Below, one piece after another: positions 32,551-40,826 of a stretch of 64,000 nt of DNA. The notes under the pieces were generated by a model. That model was not told the origin of the DNA. It ran no database searches and saw only the letters and a list, made by a program, of their open reading frames with translations. Where the stretch lies: NCBI RefSeq assembly GCF_003265345.1, contig NZ_QFWW01000030.1, positions 372,001 to 436,000 on the forward strand, in the 5' to 3' direction. A program made the position numbers and the translations under genes. The DNA comes from Lentzea terrae. GTDB taxonomy: Bacteria; Actinomycetota; Actinomycetes; Mycobacteriales; Pseudonocardiaceae. Numbering within the stretch: the stretch's first letter is position 1; every line of letters starts with the position of its first letter.

Positions 32551-35500
32551 TCACACTCGGGCGACAGCCACCTTGACCTTCAGGCCGTCACCGACGGTGC
32601 CCTCGGAAACGCCCTCGCCGAACACCACCGACGACGTCAGCGTCTCCGCCTGCACGAACTCCAGGTGCGGCGTCACGGCCGAGCGCACCTCGTCCGGCAG
32701 CTCCAGCGTCAACGTGATCCGGTCGGACACGTCGAGCTGAGCGTCCTTGCGCGCCTGCTGCACCACGCGCACGAGGTCACGCGCGATGCCCTCGGCCTCG
32801 AGCTCAGGCGTCACCACGGTGTCGAGCACGACCACGCCCGCACCGCCCGGCAGCGCCGCCGTGGCAGCCGGATCCGTTGCCACCAAACGCTGTTCGTACT
32901 CGCCCTCGAACAGCTCGACACCGGCGGCGACCACCCGACCGTCCACTTCGGACCAGTCACCGGCCTTCACGGCCTTGATGACCTTCTGCACGTTCGGCCC
33001 GAGGCGCGGACCGGCCGCGCGCGCGTTCACCACGAGCTGGAACTGTCCGTAGGCGTCGACGTCCGTGGACAGCGTCACCTCCTTGACGTTGACCTCGTCG
33101 CGCACGATCTCGGCGAAGTCCTCCAGCGAGGCCGCCACCGGCGACGCGACCGTCAAGCGCGCCAACGGAAGCCGCACGCGCAGCTTGTTCGCCTTGCGCA
33201 ACGACAGCGCCGTCGAGCACACGTCGCGGACCTCGTCCATCGCCGCCACGAGCGCGTCGTCGGCCGGCACGTCGGACACCGACGGGAAGTCCGTCAGGTG
33301 CACCGAACGCCCACCGGTCAGGCCCCGCCACACGACCTCGGTCGTGTACGGCAGCAACGGCGCCGCCACGCGCGTGACGACCTCCAGCACGGTGTGCAGG
33401 GTGTCGATCGCGTCCTGCTCACCGTCCCAGAACCGCTGCCTCGACCGCCGCACGTACCAGTTCGTCAGCACCTCCAGGTACTCACGCACCAGCTGGCACG
33501 CACCGGAGATGTCGTAGACCTCCATCGCTGCCTGGACGTCGCGCACCAGGTCGTGCGTCTTCGCCAGCGCGTACCGGTCGAGCACGTTCTTCGAGTCGAC
33601 GCGCCACGTTCCCTCCTTCCCGGAAGCGTTGGCGTACAACGCGAGGAAGTACCAGGAGTTCCACAACGGCAGCACCGCCTGGCGCACCGCGTCCCTGATG
33701 CCGCGCTCGGTCACCACCAGGTCGCCACCGCGCAGGATCGGCGACGCCATGAGGAACCACCTCATCGCGTCCGAGCCGTCGCGGTCGAAGACCTCGTTGA
33801 CGTCCGGGTAGTTCTTCAGCGACTTGGACATCTTCTGGCCGTCGTCACCGAGCACGATGCCGTGCGCCATGCAGTTGCTGAACGCCGGCCGGTCGAACAG
33901 CGCCGTCGCCAGCACGTGCATGGTGTAGAACCAGCCGCGCGTCTGCCCGTTGTACTCGACGATGAAGTCGCCGGGGTAGTGGTTCTCGAACCAGTCCGCG
34001 TTCTCGAACGGGTAGTGCACCTGCGCGAACGACATCGAACCCGACTCGAACCAGCAGTCGAGCACGTCCGGGATGCGCCGCATGACCGACTTGCCGCTAG
34101 GGTCGTCCGGGTTCGGCCTGGTCAGCTCGTCGATGAACGGCCGGTGCAGGTTGTCCGGGCGCACGCCGAAGTCGCGCTCCAGCTCGTCCAGCGACCCGTA
34201 CACGTCCGTGCGCGGGAACTCGGGGTTGTCCGACACCCACACGGGCAGCGGCGAGCCCCAGTACCGGTTGCGCGAGATGTTCCAGTCGCGCGCGTTCTCG
34301 AGCCACTTGCCGAACTGGCCGTCCTTGATGTGCGTCGGCACCCAGTTGATCTGCTGGTTGAGCTCGACCATCCGGTCCTTGAACTGCGTGACCGCGACGA
34401 ACCACGCCGACAGCGCGCGCTGGATCAGCGGGTTGTTGCACCGCCAGCAGTGCGGGTACGGGTGGTCGTAGGTCTCGTGCCGCAGCAGCAGACCGGCCTC
34501 GCGCAGATCACGGATGATCTGCTTGTTGGCCTCGAACACGTGCACACCCGCGTACGGGCCGGCCTCGGCGGTGAACTTGCCGTCCGGTCCGACCGGCACG
34601 ACGACCTCGATGCCCGCCGCGTCCGTCACGACCTTGTCGTCCTCACCGAACGCCGGTGCGATGTGGACGATGCCCGTGCCGTCGTCGGTGGTCACGTAGT
34701 CGGCCGTCAGCACCTGGTGCGCGTTCTCGCGGCCCACGAAGAAGTCGAACGGCGGCAGGTACTTCTTGCCGACCAGGTCCGAACCCTTGTAGCGGGCGAC
34801 GACCTCGGGCTCCTCGCCGAGCTCACGCGCGTACGCCGCGACGCGGGCCTCGGCGAGCAGGTACTTGTCACCGTCCGCGCCCACGACCGTCACGTAGTCG
34901 ACGTCCGGGTGCACGGCGGCGGCCAGGTTGCTCGGCAGCGTCCACGGCGTGGTCGTCCAGACCAGGGCCTTCTCACCGGACTCGAGACGCAGCGCCACCG
35001 TGACGGCCGGGTCCTGCCGGTCGCGGTAGGCGTCGTCCATCTTGGTCTCGGTGTTGGACAGCGGCGTCTGGCAGCGCCAGCAGTACCAGAGCACCCGGAA
35101 GCCCTCGTAGATCAAGCCCTTGTCCCACAAGGCCTTGAACGCCCACATGACGCTTTCCATGTAGTCGAGGTCGAGCGTCTTGTAGTCGTTGTCGAAGTCG
35201 ACCCAACGAGCCTGGCGCGTCACGTAGTCGCGCCACTGGTCCGTGTACTGCAACACGGACGTGCGGCACGCCTCGTTGAACTTCTCGATGCCGAGCTCGT
35301 CGATCTCGTGCTTCTGCGTGATGCCGAGCTGCTTCTCCGCCTCGTACTCGGCGGGCATGCCGTGGGTGTCCCAGCCGAACCGGCGCTCGACGTGCTTGCC
35401 GCGCATCGTCTGGTAGCGCGGCACGACGTCCTTGACGTAGCCGGTCAGCAGGTGCCCGTAGTGGGGCAGGCCGTTGGCGAACGGCGGGCCGTCGTAGAAG

Positions 35501-35655
35501 ACGAACTCGTTGTCGCCGTTGGCGCCGGCCGGGTTGCGGTCGATGCTCGCCTGGAAGGTCTCGTCGTCCTTCCAGTACCCGAGCACGTCCTGCTCGAGGT
35601 TCGGAAAGGACGGCTGCGCCGGGACCTCGTTCTGTCCGGCCCTGGGGTAGGCCAT
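32551..35655 (-). CDS. ileS: isoleucyl-tRNA synthetase
   Basis: Class I synthetase of 1034 residues, the longer actinobacterial type. Signature motifs: PHYGHLLTGYVKD (HIGH-like) near residue 66 and KMSKSLKNYPD about residue 610, with the editing domain between and an anticodon-binding C-terminus. ATG 35655 follows a GAGGAG ribosome site that can be hidden by a stem in the T-box leader; GTG 35661 is an in-frame alternative. Expression is expected to rise when tRNA-Ile is uncharged. Confidence 0.97.
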   Translation of the reverse strand: MAYPRAGQNEVPAQPSFPNLEQDVLGYWKDDETFQASIDRNPAGANGDNEFVFYDGPPFANGLPHYGHLLTGYVKDVVPRYQTMRGKHVERRFGWDTHGMPAEYEAEKQLGITQKHEIDELGIEKFNEACRTSVLQYTDQWRDYVTRQARWVDFDNDYKTLDLDYMESVMWAFKALWDKGLIYEGFRVLWYCWRCQTPLSNTETKMDDAYRDRQDPAVTVALRLESGEKALVWTTTPWTLPSNLAAAVHPDVDYVTVVGADGDKYLLAEARVAAYARELGEEPEVVARYKGSDLVGKKYLPPFDFFVGRENAHQVLTADYVTTDDGTGIVHIAPAFGEDDKVVTDAAGIEVVVPVGPDGKFTAEAGPYAGVHVFEANKQIIRDLREAGLLLRHETYDHPYPHCWRCNNPLIQRALSAWFVAVTQFKDRMVELNQQINWVPTHIKDGQFGKWLENARDWNISRNRYWGSPLPVWVSDNPEFPRTDVYGSLDELERDFGVRPDNLHRPFIDELTRPNPDDPSGKSVMRRIPDVLDCWFESGSMSFAQVHYPFENADWFENHYPGDFIVEYNGQTRGWFYTMHVLATALFDRPAFSNCMAHGIVLGDDGQKMSKSLKNYPDVNEVFDRDGSDAMRWFLMASPILRGGDLVVTERGIRDAVRQAVLPLWNSWYFLALYANASGKEGTWRVDSKNVLDRYALAKTHDLVRDVQAAMEVYDISGACQLVREYLEVLTNWYVRRSRQRFWDGEQDAIDTLHTVLEVVTRVAAPLLPYTTEVVWRGLTGGRSVHLTDFPSVSDVPADDALVAAMDEVRDVCSTALSLRKANKLRVRLPLARLTVASPVAASLEDFAEIVRDEVNVKEVTLSTDVDAYGQFQLVVNARAAGPRLGPNVQKVIKAVKAGDWSEVDGRVVAAGVELFEGEYEQRLVATDPAATAALPGGAGVVVLDTVVTPELEAEGIARDLVRVVQQARKDAQLDVSDRITLTLELPDEVRSAVTPHLEFVQAETLTSSVVFGEGVSEGTVGDGLKVKVAVARV

Positions 35656-35665
35656 CTCCACTGCT

Positions 35666-35875
35666 CCTCGCGGTCACGTAGGACACGCGAGGACGACACG
35701 CCGATGTGGCTCGGCCTGCCGCGGTACCACCCCGCTTGCTCACCCCTGCTTGTCGAACACAGCGGGTGAGCCTCTCGTTCTTCGGCTGTGACGGGCCGGT
35801 CCCGTCCGGTTCTACTGAGGTTCGCTGAACCCGTTCTTCCGGAGGCTCCCCGGTGATGGCCGGATCGGTGCCTGT
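35666..35875 (-). ncRNA. T-box leader controlling ileS translation
   Basis: The ileS leader contains the T-box core GGGTGGTACCGCGG on the minus strand (about 35719-35732), whose TGG pairs with the tRNA acceptor end. The upstream part has the short stem I of actinobacterial ileS T-boxes with a likely ATC (Ile) specifier at 35855-35857. Just before the gene CCTCGCG (35686-35692 on the minus strand) pairs with CGCGAGG (35666-35672), which overlaps the ribosome site, so control is probably by ribosome-site exposure and not termination. Confidence 0.88.
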
Positions 35876-35884
35876 AGCTACAGG
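35871..35884. promoter_or_regulatory. 14-bp perfect palindrome at the T-box RNA start
   Basis: CCTGTAGCTACAGG is a perfect palindrome that overlaps the putative ileS -10 box (TACCCT, 35882-35887 on the minus strand) and the expected RNA start. It has no loop, so a protein-binding site is more likely than a hairpin. Confidence 0.45.
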
Positions 35885-35904
35885 GTACGGGTGCGCGCAA
35901 ACCG

Positions 35905-35910
35905 TATGCT
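35905..35910 (+). promoter_or_regulatory. -10 box of a leaderless promoter for the DoxX-like gene
   Basis: TATGCT lies 6 bases before the ATG at 35917, back to back with the ileS promoter. Confidence 0.45.
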
Positions 35911-35916
35911 CGCCGG

Positions 35917-36261
35917 ATGTCGTTGACCATCGCGTTGTCGATCGTGCTGGCCCTGCTGTTCGTGGCCACGGGTGCGGGCAAGCTGTTCGGGGCGAAGGCG
36001 TCGCTGGAGGCCCGCGACCACTTCCGGATGAGTCCCGTGTTGTGGCGCACCATCGGCTCGCTGGAGTGGGCCGGCGCGGCGGGCCTGGTGGTCGGCCTGG
36101 TCACCTGGGACTGGATCGCGCACGCGGCCACCGTGGGGCTCGGGCTGCTGATGGTCGGCGCCACGATCACCCGGTTGAGGTACGACTCGAAGCCGAGCGG
36201 CGTCGTCGTGGACCTGGTGCTGCTGGCACTGCTGAGCACGCTGCTGTTCCTGGACCGGTGA
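35917..36261 (+). CDS. DoxX-like four-helix membrane protein
   Basis: A 114-residue protein with four membrane segments (about 4-24, 44-64, 69-86 and 94-112), typical of the DoxX/DoxX-like family, including the FVATGAGKLFG segment after helix 1. Related proteins take part in thiol or oxidative stress but function is often unknown. Its stop overlaps the start of the SARP-type regulator by GTGA, so both are made from the same message. Confidence 0.8.
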   Translation: MSLTIALSIVLALLFVATGAGKLFGAKASLEARDHFRMSPVLWRTIGSLEWAGAAGLVVGLVTWDWIAHAATVGLGLLMVGATITRLRYDSKPSGVVVDLVLLALLSTLLFLDR

Positions 36262-37409
36262 CGCACTCCTTCCACGTCCTCGGCACGCCGGAGGTCCGGC
36301 GCGGCGCCGCGCTCGTCGACGTCGGGCACGCCCGGCAGCTCAGCGTGCTGGCCGTGCTGCTGGTGGACGTCAACCAGGTGGTCAGCGTCGACAAGCTGCT
36401 CGTGCGGGTCTGGGGCGAGGCGCCGCCGCGGCAGGCCAAGTCCGCGCTCTACAGCTACATGTCCCGGCTGCGGACCGCGTTGGACGGGCTGCCGATCGTG
36501 CGCCGTTCCGGCGGGTACGTGCTGGAAGCGGATCCTTTGTCGATCGATCTGCACCAGTTCCGGTCGCTGGTCGCTCGTGGTTCGCACGGTGAGGCCATGG
36601 CGCTCGTGCGCGGCGAACCGTTCGAGGGCCTGCACGGCGCGTGGTTCGACGGTCTGCGCGAGACACTGGCCGGCGAGATCACGGCCGCCGAACTGGACCA
36701 CACCGACGCACGGCTAGCGGCCGGCGAGCACCGCACGTTGGTCGCCGAACTGACGGCGCGCACTTCCGAACGTCCACTCGACGAACGGCTCGCCGGACAG
36801 CTGATGCGCGCGTTGGTCGGCGCCGACCGACGGTCCGATGCGCTGGCCTACTACTCGCGGCTGCAGCACCGGCTCGCGGACGAGCTGGGCCTCGACCCAG
36901 GCCCCGCGCTGCGCGACCTGCACGCGTCGCTCGTCCAACGTCCACAGTGGAGTCCACACCAGCTTCCGCCGGCACCAGAGGGTTTTGTCGGCCGGGAAAC
37001 CGAGCTCGCGGCGCTCGACACCGGCCCGATCGTCACGATCACGGGACCGGCGGGCACCGGCAAGACGTGGCTCGCGTTGCACTGGGCGCACGCCCACACC
37101 GCCGACTACCCGGACGGCCAGCTGTTCGTGGACCTGAACGGCAGCGACCCGGCCGATGTCGTCCGCGAGTTCATCACCGCCTTGGGCACCAGTCCGGACG
37201 GCATCCCACCGGAACCGCACGCGCAGACAGCGCTCTACCGCACGTTGCTGGCAGACCGGCGCATGCTGATCGTCCTCGACAACGCCGCCGACACCGCACA
37301 GGTCGTACCGCTGCTGCCGGGAACGCCGCAGTGCCGCGTGATCGTGACCAGCCGCGAACGCCTGCCGGGCCTCGTCACGGCCCACGGCGCGCGCCCGGTG
37401 GTCCTCTGA
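36258..37409 (+). CDS. truncated SARP/AfsR-type regulator (DNA-binding, BTAD, partial NB-ARC)
   Basis: Residues 1-95 form the OmpR-like winged helix of SARP regulators (HARQLSVLAVLLVDVNQVV then VWGEAPPRQAKSALYSYMSR), about 100-240 the bacterial transcriptional activator domain (DERLAGQLMRALVGADRR and LADELGLDPGPALRDLH), and from about 245 a NACHT/NB-ARC ATPase begins with Walker A GPAGTGKT and Walker B RMLIVLDNAAD. Full AfsR proteins continue through the rest of the ATPase and TPRs (over 600 residues); this one stops at 383, just after VTSRERLPG. Either a natural short form or a 3' deletion. Coupled to the DoxX-like gene by GTGA. Confidence 0.85.
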   Translation: MTHSFHVLGTPEVRRGAALVDVGHARQLSVLAVLLVDVNQVVSVDKLLVRVWGEAPPRQAKSALYSYMSRLRTALDGLPIVRRSGGYVLEADPLSIDLHQFRSLVARGSHGEAMALVRGEPFEGLHGAWFDGLRETLAGEITAAELDHTDARLAAGEHRTLVAELTARTSERPLDERLAGQLMRALVGADRRSDALAYYSRLQHRLADELGLDPGPALRDLHASLVQRPQWSPHQLPPAPEGFVGRETELAALDTGPIVTITGPAGTGKTWLALHWAHAHTADYPDGQLFVDLNGSDPADVVREFITALGTSPDGIPPEPHAQTALYRTLLADRRMLIVLDNAADTAQVVPLLPGTPQCRVIVTSRERLPGLVTAHGARPVVL

Positions 37410-37458
37410 GTAGATCCACTCATGGCTGCGGCGCCGTCGCCTGCGCCAGACTTCGCCT

Positions 37459-37480
37459 GAGGTGATCGGGGGATCACCTC
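37459..37480 (+). terminator. 9-bp perfect hairpin
   Basis: GAGGTGATC and GATCACCTC flank a GGGG loop, 50 bases after the truncated regulator and 21 bases before the next start. It may be a terminator or an operator for the secreted protein gene. Confidence 0.5.
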
Positions 37481-37500
37481 GGAACATGATTGGGGGCTTC

Positions 37501-37965
37501 ATGATTCGCTCTGTGCTGGCCGCGGCCGCCTTACTGCTCGCCACCGCCGTTCCTGCCTCGGCCGACGCCACCGGCTACCTCATCTGGGACTCAGATCCAG
37601 ACGCATCGCCCACCCACGGCAATTCGGGCAGCTGGACGCCGCCCGAGCTGTTCTCCGTGCGCGAGGACCCGGAGGACGGCAACCTCATCCGGATCAAGGG
37701 CGAATCCCCGGACTCGCGGGACTACATCATGATCGAGCTGGCCCGCAACGACGGGCAACGCATCGGTGAGGGCCACTTCGCGGACCAGAAGGTGCTCGTC
37801 GTGTACCACGGAATCGGCACGTGGGACGACGGCGGAGACTTCGCCGTCGAACACATCGCCTACAACGCGGAGGGCCTGATCTCGGAGTTCGACGGGGCCG
37901 TCGAGCACCACAACGGGGACCGGCCGAACTCGACGTTCCGCGCGAAGATCAGCTACCGGCGCTGA
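37501..37965 (+). CDS. small secreted protein of unknown function
   Basis: A 154-residue protein with a clear Sec signal (residues 1-20, ALLLATAVPASA). The mature part is acidic and aromatic with no known motif that I recognise and no cysteine, so it is not held by disulfides. ATG 37501 follows a GGGGG ribosome site. The last 17 bases overlap the convergent broken hydrolase gene. Confidence 0.7.
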   Translation: MIRSVLAAAALLLATAVPASADATGYLIWDSDPDASPTHGNSGSWTPPELFSVREDPEDGNLIRIKGESPDSRDYIMIELARNDGQRIGEGHFADQKVLVVYHGIGTWDDGGDFAVEHIAYNAEGLISEFDGAVEHHNGDRPNSTFRAKISYRR

Positions 37966-38666
37966 CCTCCGGCACGGTGGTCGTGTTCCGCCGGGCACGC
38001 TTGCGGAGCACGACCACGCCGACGATCACCGCCAAGAGCAGCACGCCGCCACCGATCGGCAACCACCACCGCTCGAGAAAGGTCGGCGGCGGCGCGGTCT
38101 CGCGGACGAACGCCCGCACCTTGTCGCGCAGCGCCGCGTCCTCGACGAGCTTCACGAAGCCCGCCGTACCCGGCACGATCTCCAGCTTCGCGTTCGACGC
38201 GGCATCGGCGACCTGCCGCGCGTGGTCCGCCAGCCGCGTGTCCTCGAGACCCTCGACTCCAGCTTGATGCCTTGAACGGCGTGAGCAGGAACATCGCCTT
38301 CAGGTCGGGGATCTTCGCAGCTGTCGAGGCGATCGCGGTGGCGCCGGTGCCGGCACCGCCCGCCACGATCGAGGTGGCACCGCGGCTGCCGAGCTCCTTC
38401 GCGGCACCCAGCACGTCGAGGTCGTACCGGTTCCTGTTCTCCCGGAGGCGCAAGGTGCGCATCTCGTAGAGGAGCACCTGATAACCGTCGTCCGCGAGCT
38501 GCCGCGCCAGCGGGAACCAGTCGCAGAGGACCTCGGTCTGGGTGTGCGCGAGCAGCACGCCACTGGATCCGCTGCCGAACACCAGACCGGGCAGCTCGAC
38601 GCCGTCCTCGGTCTTGAACCTGATCGCGTCCTCGCGGAGGTCCGCCGGCACGGATCTCAGCGACAT
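37949..38666 (-). pseudogene. frameshifted membrane-anchored alpha/beta-hydrolase
   Basis: The 5' part (from ATG 38666) encodes an alpha/beta-hydrolase start: VLLAHTQTEVLCDWFPLAR and a nucleophile elbow reading GGAGTG, with Gly where Ser is expected. Near 38260-38290 the sensible frame is lost after FLLTPF and resumes in another frame as VEGLEDTRLADHARQ, continuing to a C-terminal membrane segment (WWLPIGGGVLLLAVIVGVVV) and ending at 37949. One base change in the count would rejoin the two. Both the frameshift and the missing Ser suggest decay, although a sequencing error could explain the frame. Confidence 0.7.
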
Positions 38667-38725
38667 GAAGTCTTGATAGCGGGCGACCGCGCCGCTCGTC
38701 CGCGAAACGGACGCAATGCGCTGGA

Positions 38726-39139
38726 TCAGCCGAGCGCGCCCAGTTGCTGCAACATGCCCAGATCGTCCCGCACCGCCCAGTGCTCGACGATCTTGCCGTC
38801 ACGCAGCCGGAACATGTGCGCGAGTTCGACGGAGACCTTGCCGCTCGAAGGGGTGGGCACGCCGCGGAACCCCGGCGCCTGCCAGGTGCCCTCCCGGCGG
38901 CCGTAGACCACCACGAGATCACCGTCGGCCACGAGGTGCTGCTCGACCCAGCGCTGGTCCGGCTGGGCAGCGAGGGAGAAGCCGAGGACGGCCTTGATGT
39001 TGTCGACGCCGTGCTGACGTTCGGGTGCCGCCGCGTGGTTGACCACGTCGGGGGCGCACAGCTCGTCGGCGAGGTCGAACCTGCCTTGGCCGACGACCTC
39101 GTCGAGGAACCTGCGGACGACCGCCTTGTTCTCAGTCAT
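38726..39139 (-). CDS. NTF2-like/SnoaL-type protein
   Basis: A 137-residue member of the cone-shaped NTF2-like superfamily, ester-cyclase branch: N-terminal ENKAVVRRFLDEVVGQG, LCAPDVVNHAA and GKIVEHWAVRDDLGMLQQLG at the end. SnoaL relatives close polyketide rings, but no polyketide genes are present, so a general ligand-binding or isomerase role is equally likely. ATG 39139 overlaps the upstream membrane protein gene by 8 bases, implying coupling. Confidence 0.87.
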   Translation of the reverse strand: MTENKAVVRRFLDEVVGQGRFDLADELCAPDVVNHAAAPERQHGVDNIKAVLGFSLAAQPDQRWVEQHLVADGDLVVVYGRREGTWQAPGFRGVPTPSSGKVSVELAHMFRLRDGKIVEHWAVRDDLGMLQQLGALG

Positions 39140-39647
39140 CGGAGACCTCGCGCTGGGCGACGCGGTGGCGGGACACCAAGGTCGCGTCGGGCCGGCACAC
39201 GGCGCACGGCGTGAACTGCAACTGCCGTGCCTCCTGCACCGGGAGGCCCAGTGCGGGCCTCCCGGCGAGCCAGGAACACGAGCTCAGGTGGTACCGGGGC
39301 CGCTCGTCCAGCACCCGCACCTCGTCCACCAGATCGGCCACCGCGAGCAGGTCTGCCGCGTCGGTGTCCTCTTCCGGTGGTTCCTCGTCAGCGGGCGTGT
39401 CGGCTTCAGCCACGCTTTCTGGCGAAACCACTACCCGTTGATCATCAGCTACAGCATGTTGATCTACACTCCGCGCGACGGCTGCGGGGTCCCCCGGACG
39501 TCGTCGCCACCAGTCCCAGATCAGGACCAGGGCGGCGAGCACACTCGCGCCCACGGACGACCACGCCCAGATGTTGTTGGACGTGGTCAGCGCAGGAACG
39601 AGCAGCCCGAGGGCAGCCAGCACCAGAAGTAGAACTACGAAGAGCAC
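39132..39647 (-). CDS. membrane protein with C-terminal Cys/His motif
   Basis: A 171-residue protein: two membrane segments (about 2-20 and 28-47), a WDWWRRRPGD basic stop-transfer, a long acidic linker (about 70-105) and a C-terminal block YHLSSCSWLAG then QLQFTPCAVCRPD. The spacing of one His and three Cys suggests metal binding on the cytoplasmic face. Similar proteins are found next to wag31 in related actinomycetes by my recollection, but function is unknown. It directly follows wag31 (15-base gap) and so belongs to the end of the division operon. Confidence 0.72.
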   Translation of the reverse strand: MLFVVLLLVLAALGLLVPALTTSNNIWAWSSVGASVLAALVLIWDWWRRRPGDPAAVARSVDQHAVADDQRVVVSPESVAEADTPADEEPPEEDTDAADLLAVADLVDEVRVLDERPRYHLSSCSWLAGRPALGLPVQEARQLQFTPCAVCRPDATLVSRHRVAQREVSDD

Positions 39648-39662
39648 CTAATGAACAGTAGT

Positions 39663-40481
39663 TCAGCCCGCTTCGGCGCGTGCGCCGAAGGAGTAGCCCT
39701 GGGAACGGCCCTCGGACGGTGCGGCCGGGCCGCGGTCCTGGAGGTCGCGCAGGGACGACTCGAGCATCGTCTTCAGTCGCGTGCGGTACTCGCGCTCGAA
39801 CGTCTGCAGCTTGTCGATCTGCTTCTCGAGCGTGTTCTTCTCCTGGGTGATGTTGCCCATCACCTCGGCGTGCTTGCGCTGCGCGTCGCGGTCGAGCGCG
39901 GTGGCCTTCTCACGGGCCTGCCGCTCGAGCGTCTCAGCGCGCGTGCGCGCGTCGTTCAGCATGGTCTCGGCACGCGTGCGCGCCTCGTTGACCATCGTGT
40001 CGGCCTTGGCACGAGCCTCGGACAGCAGCTGCTCCGACTTCGTGCGAGCCTCGGACAGCATGCCGTCGGCCTCGGCCTTGGCCTCGCCGGTCAGCCGGTC
40101 CGCCATCTCCTGGGCGAGACCCAGGACCTTCGCGGCCTGCACGTGGTGGTCACCGCCACCACCGGGAGACGTCTGCTCCATCACCGTGGGCGGCGGGACC
40201 GGCGCCAGGCGGCGCGGCTCCTCGACCGGCATACGGCTCGTCATGGGACCAGCGGAAGAAGCCTTCGCGCGCGCATCGTCGAGGTCGGCACGCGCGGTCT
40301 CGAGCTGCTGGTCGAGCTGCTCGACCTGCTGACGGAGGTCGTTGTTCTCCTCGATCAAGCGGGCCAGCTCGCCCTCAACCAGGTCGAGGAACGCGTCCAC
40401 CTCGTCCTCGTTGTAGCCCCGCTTGCCAATCGGCGGCTTGCTGAATGCAACGTTGTGCACGTCAGCGGGGGTCAACGGCAT
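39663..40481 (-). CDS. wag31: DivIVA-family polar growth protein Wag31
   Basis: A 272-residue coiled-coil protein that marks poles and directs cell-wall synthesis. The N-terminal DivIVA signature is PLTPADVHNVAFSKPPIGKRGYNEDEVDAFLD (split by families at residues 2-33), followed by a first coiled coil (about 34-75), a Pro-rich linker (about 80-105) and a second long coiled coil (about 112-250). ATG 40481 follows GAGAGGTGATC. Last but one gene of the ftsZ-side division cluster. Confidence 0.96.
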   Translation of the reverse strand: MPLTPADVHNVAFSKPPIGKRGYNEDEVDAFLDLVEGELARLIEENNDLRQQVEQLDQQLETARADLDDARAKASSAGPMTSRMPVEEPRRLAPVPPPTVMEQTSPGGGGDHHVQAAKVLGLAQEMADRLTGEAKAEADGMLSEARTKSEQLLSEARAKADTMVNEARTRAETMLNDARTRAETLERQAREKATALDRDAQRKHAEVMGNITQEKNTLEKQIDKLQTFEREYRTRLKTMLESSLRDLQDRGPAAPSEGRSQGYSFGARAEAG

Positions 40482-40528
40482 CGGATCACCTCTCGCACTC
40501 CTGGGCTGCGGTCATCCCCGGTTCCCCG

Positions 40529-40813
40529 TCACCTGGGATCTGCGAATCGCATCAGAATGATAACGACCAGCCACAGCACAATAATCGATAGGTCCAGCCC
40601 GACGCCCCCGATCCGCACAGTCGGGATGATCCGACGCACAGCACGGACCGGTGGGTCGGTCACGGTGTAAACGGTCTCCAGCGTCACGGCTACGCCGCCC
40701 GCGGGGCGCCACTCCCTCGCAAAGGTCCTCACCATCTCGACCACGACACGCGCGGTCAGGAACAGGGAGAACGCGAAGAGGACGTAGAAGATGACGAGTC
40801 GGATCGGGTCCAC
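40529..40813 (-). CDS. YggT-family membrane protein
   Basis: A 94-residue protein with two membrane segments (about 7-27 and 72-92) enclosing a cytoplasmic loop with VYTVTDPPVRAVRRIIPTVR, the YggT signature. It follows sepF, as in many Gram-positives, and is thought to help in division or ion homeostasis. GTG 40813 is chosen because TAGAGT stands exactly 7 bases upstream; that box contains the sepF stop codon. Confidence 0.9.
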   Translation of the reverse strand: MDPIRLVIFYVLFAFSLFLTARVVVEMVRTFAREWRPAGGVAVTLETVYTVTDPPVRAVRRIIPTVRIGGVGLDLSIIVLWLVVIILMRFADPR

Positions 40814-40820
40814 GGGGTCA

Positions 40821-40826
40821 ACTCTA
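40821..40826 (-). promoter_or_regulatory. -10 box overlapping the sepF stop codon
   Basis: TAGAGT on the minus strand includes the sepF TAG and lies 7 bases before GTG 40813, so yggT-wag31 can be transcribed separately as a leaderless message. Confidence 0.5.

Noticed and set aside
32665..35769. A 1034-codon open frame opposite ileS
   Set aside because: Composition is typical of an antisense shadow, and ileS on the other strand is unmistakable.
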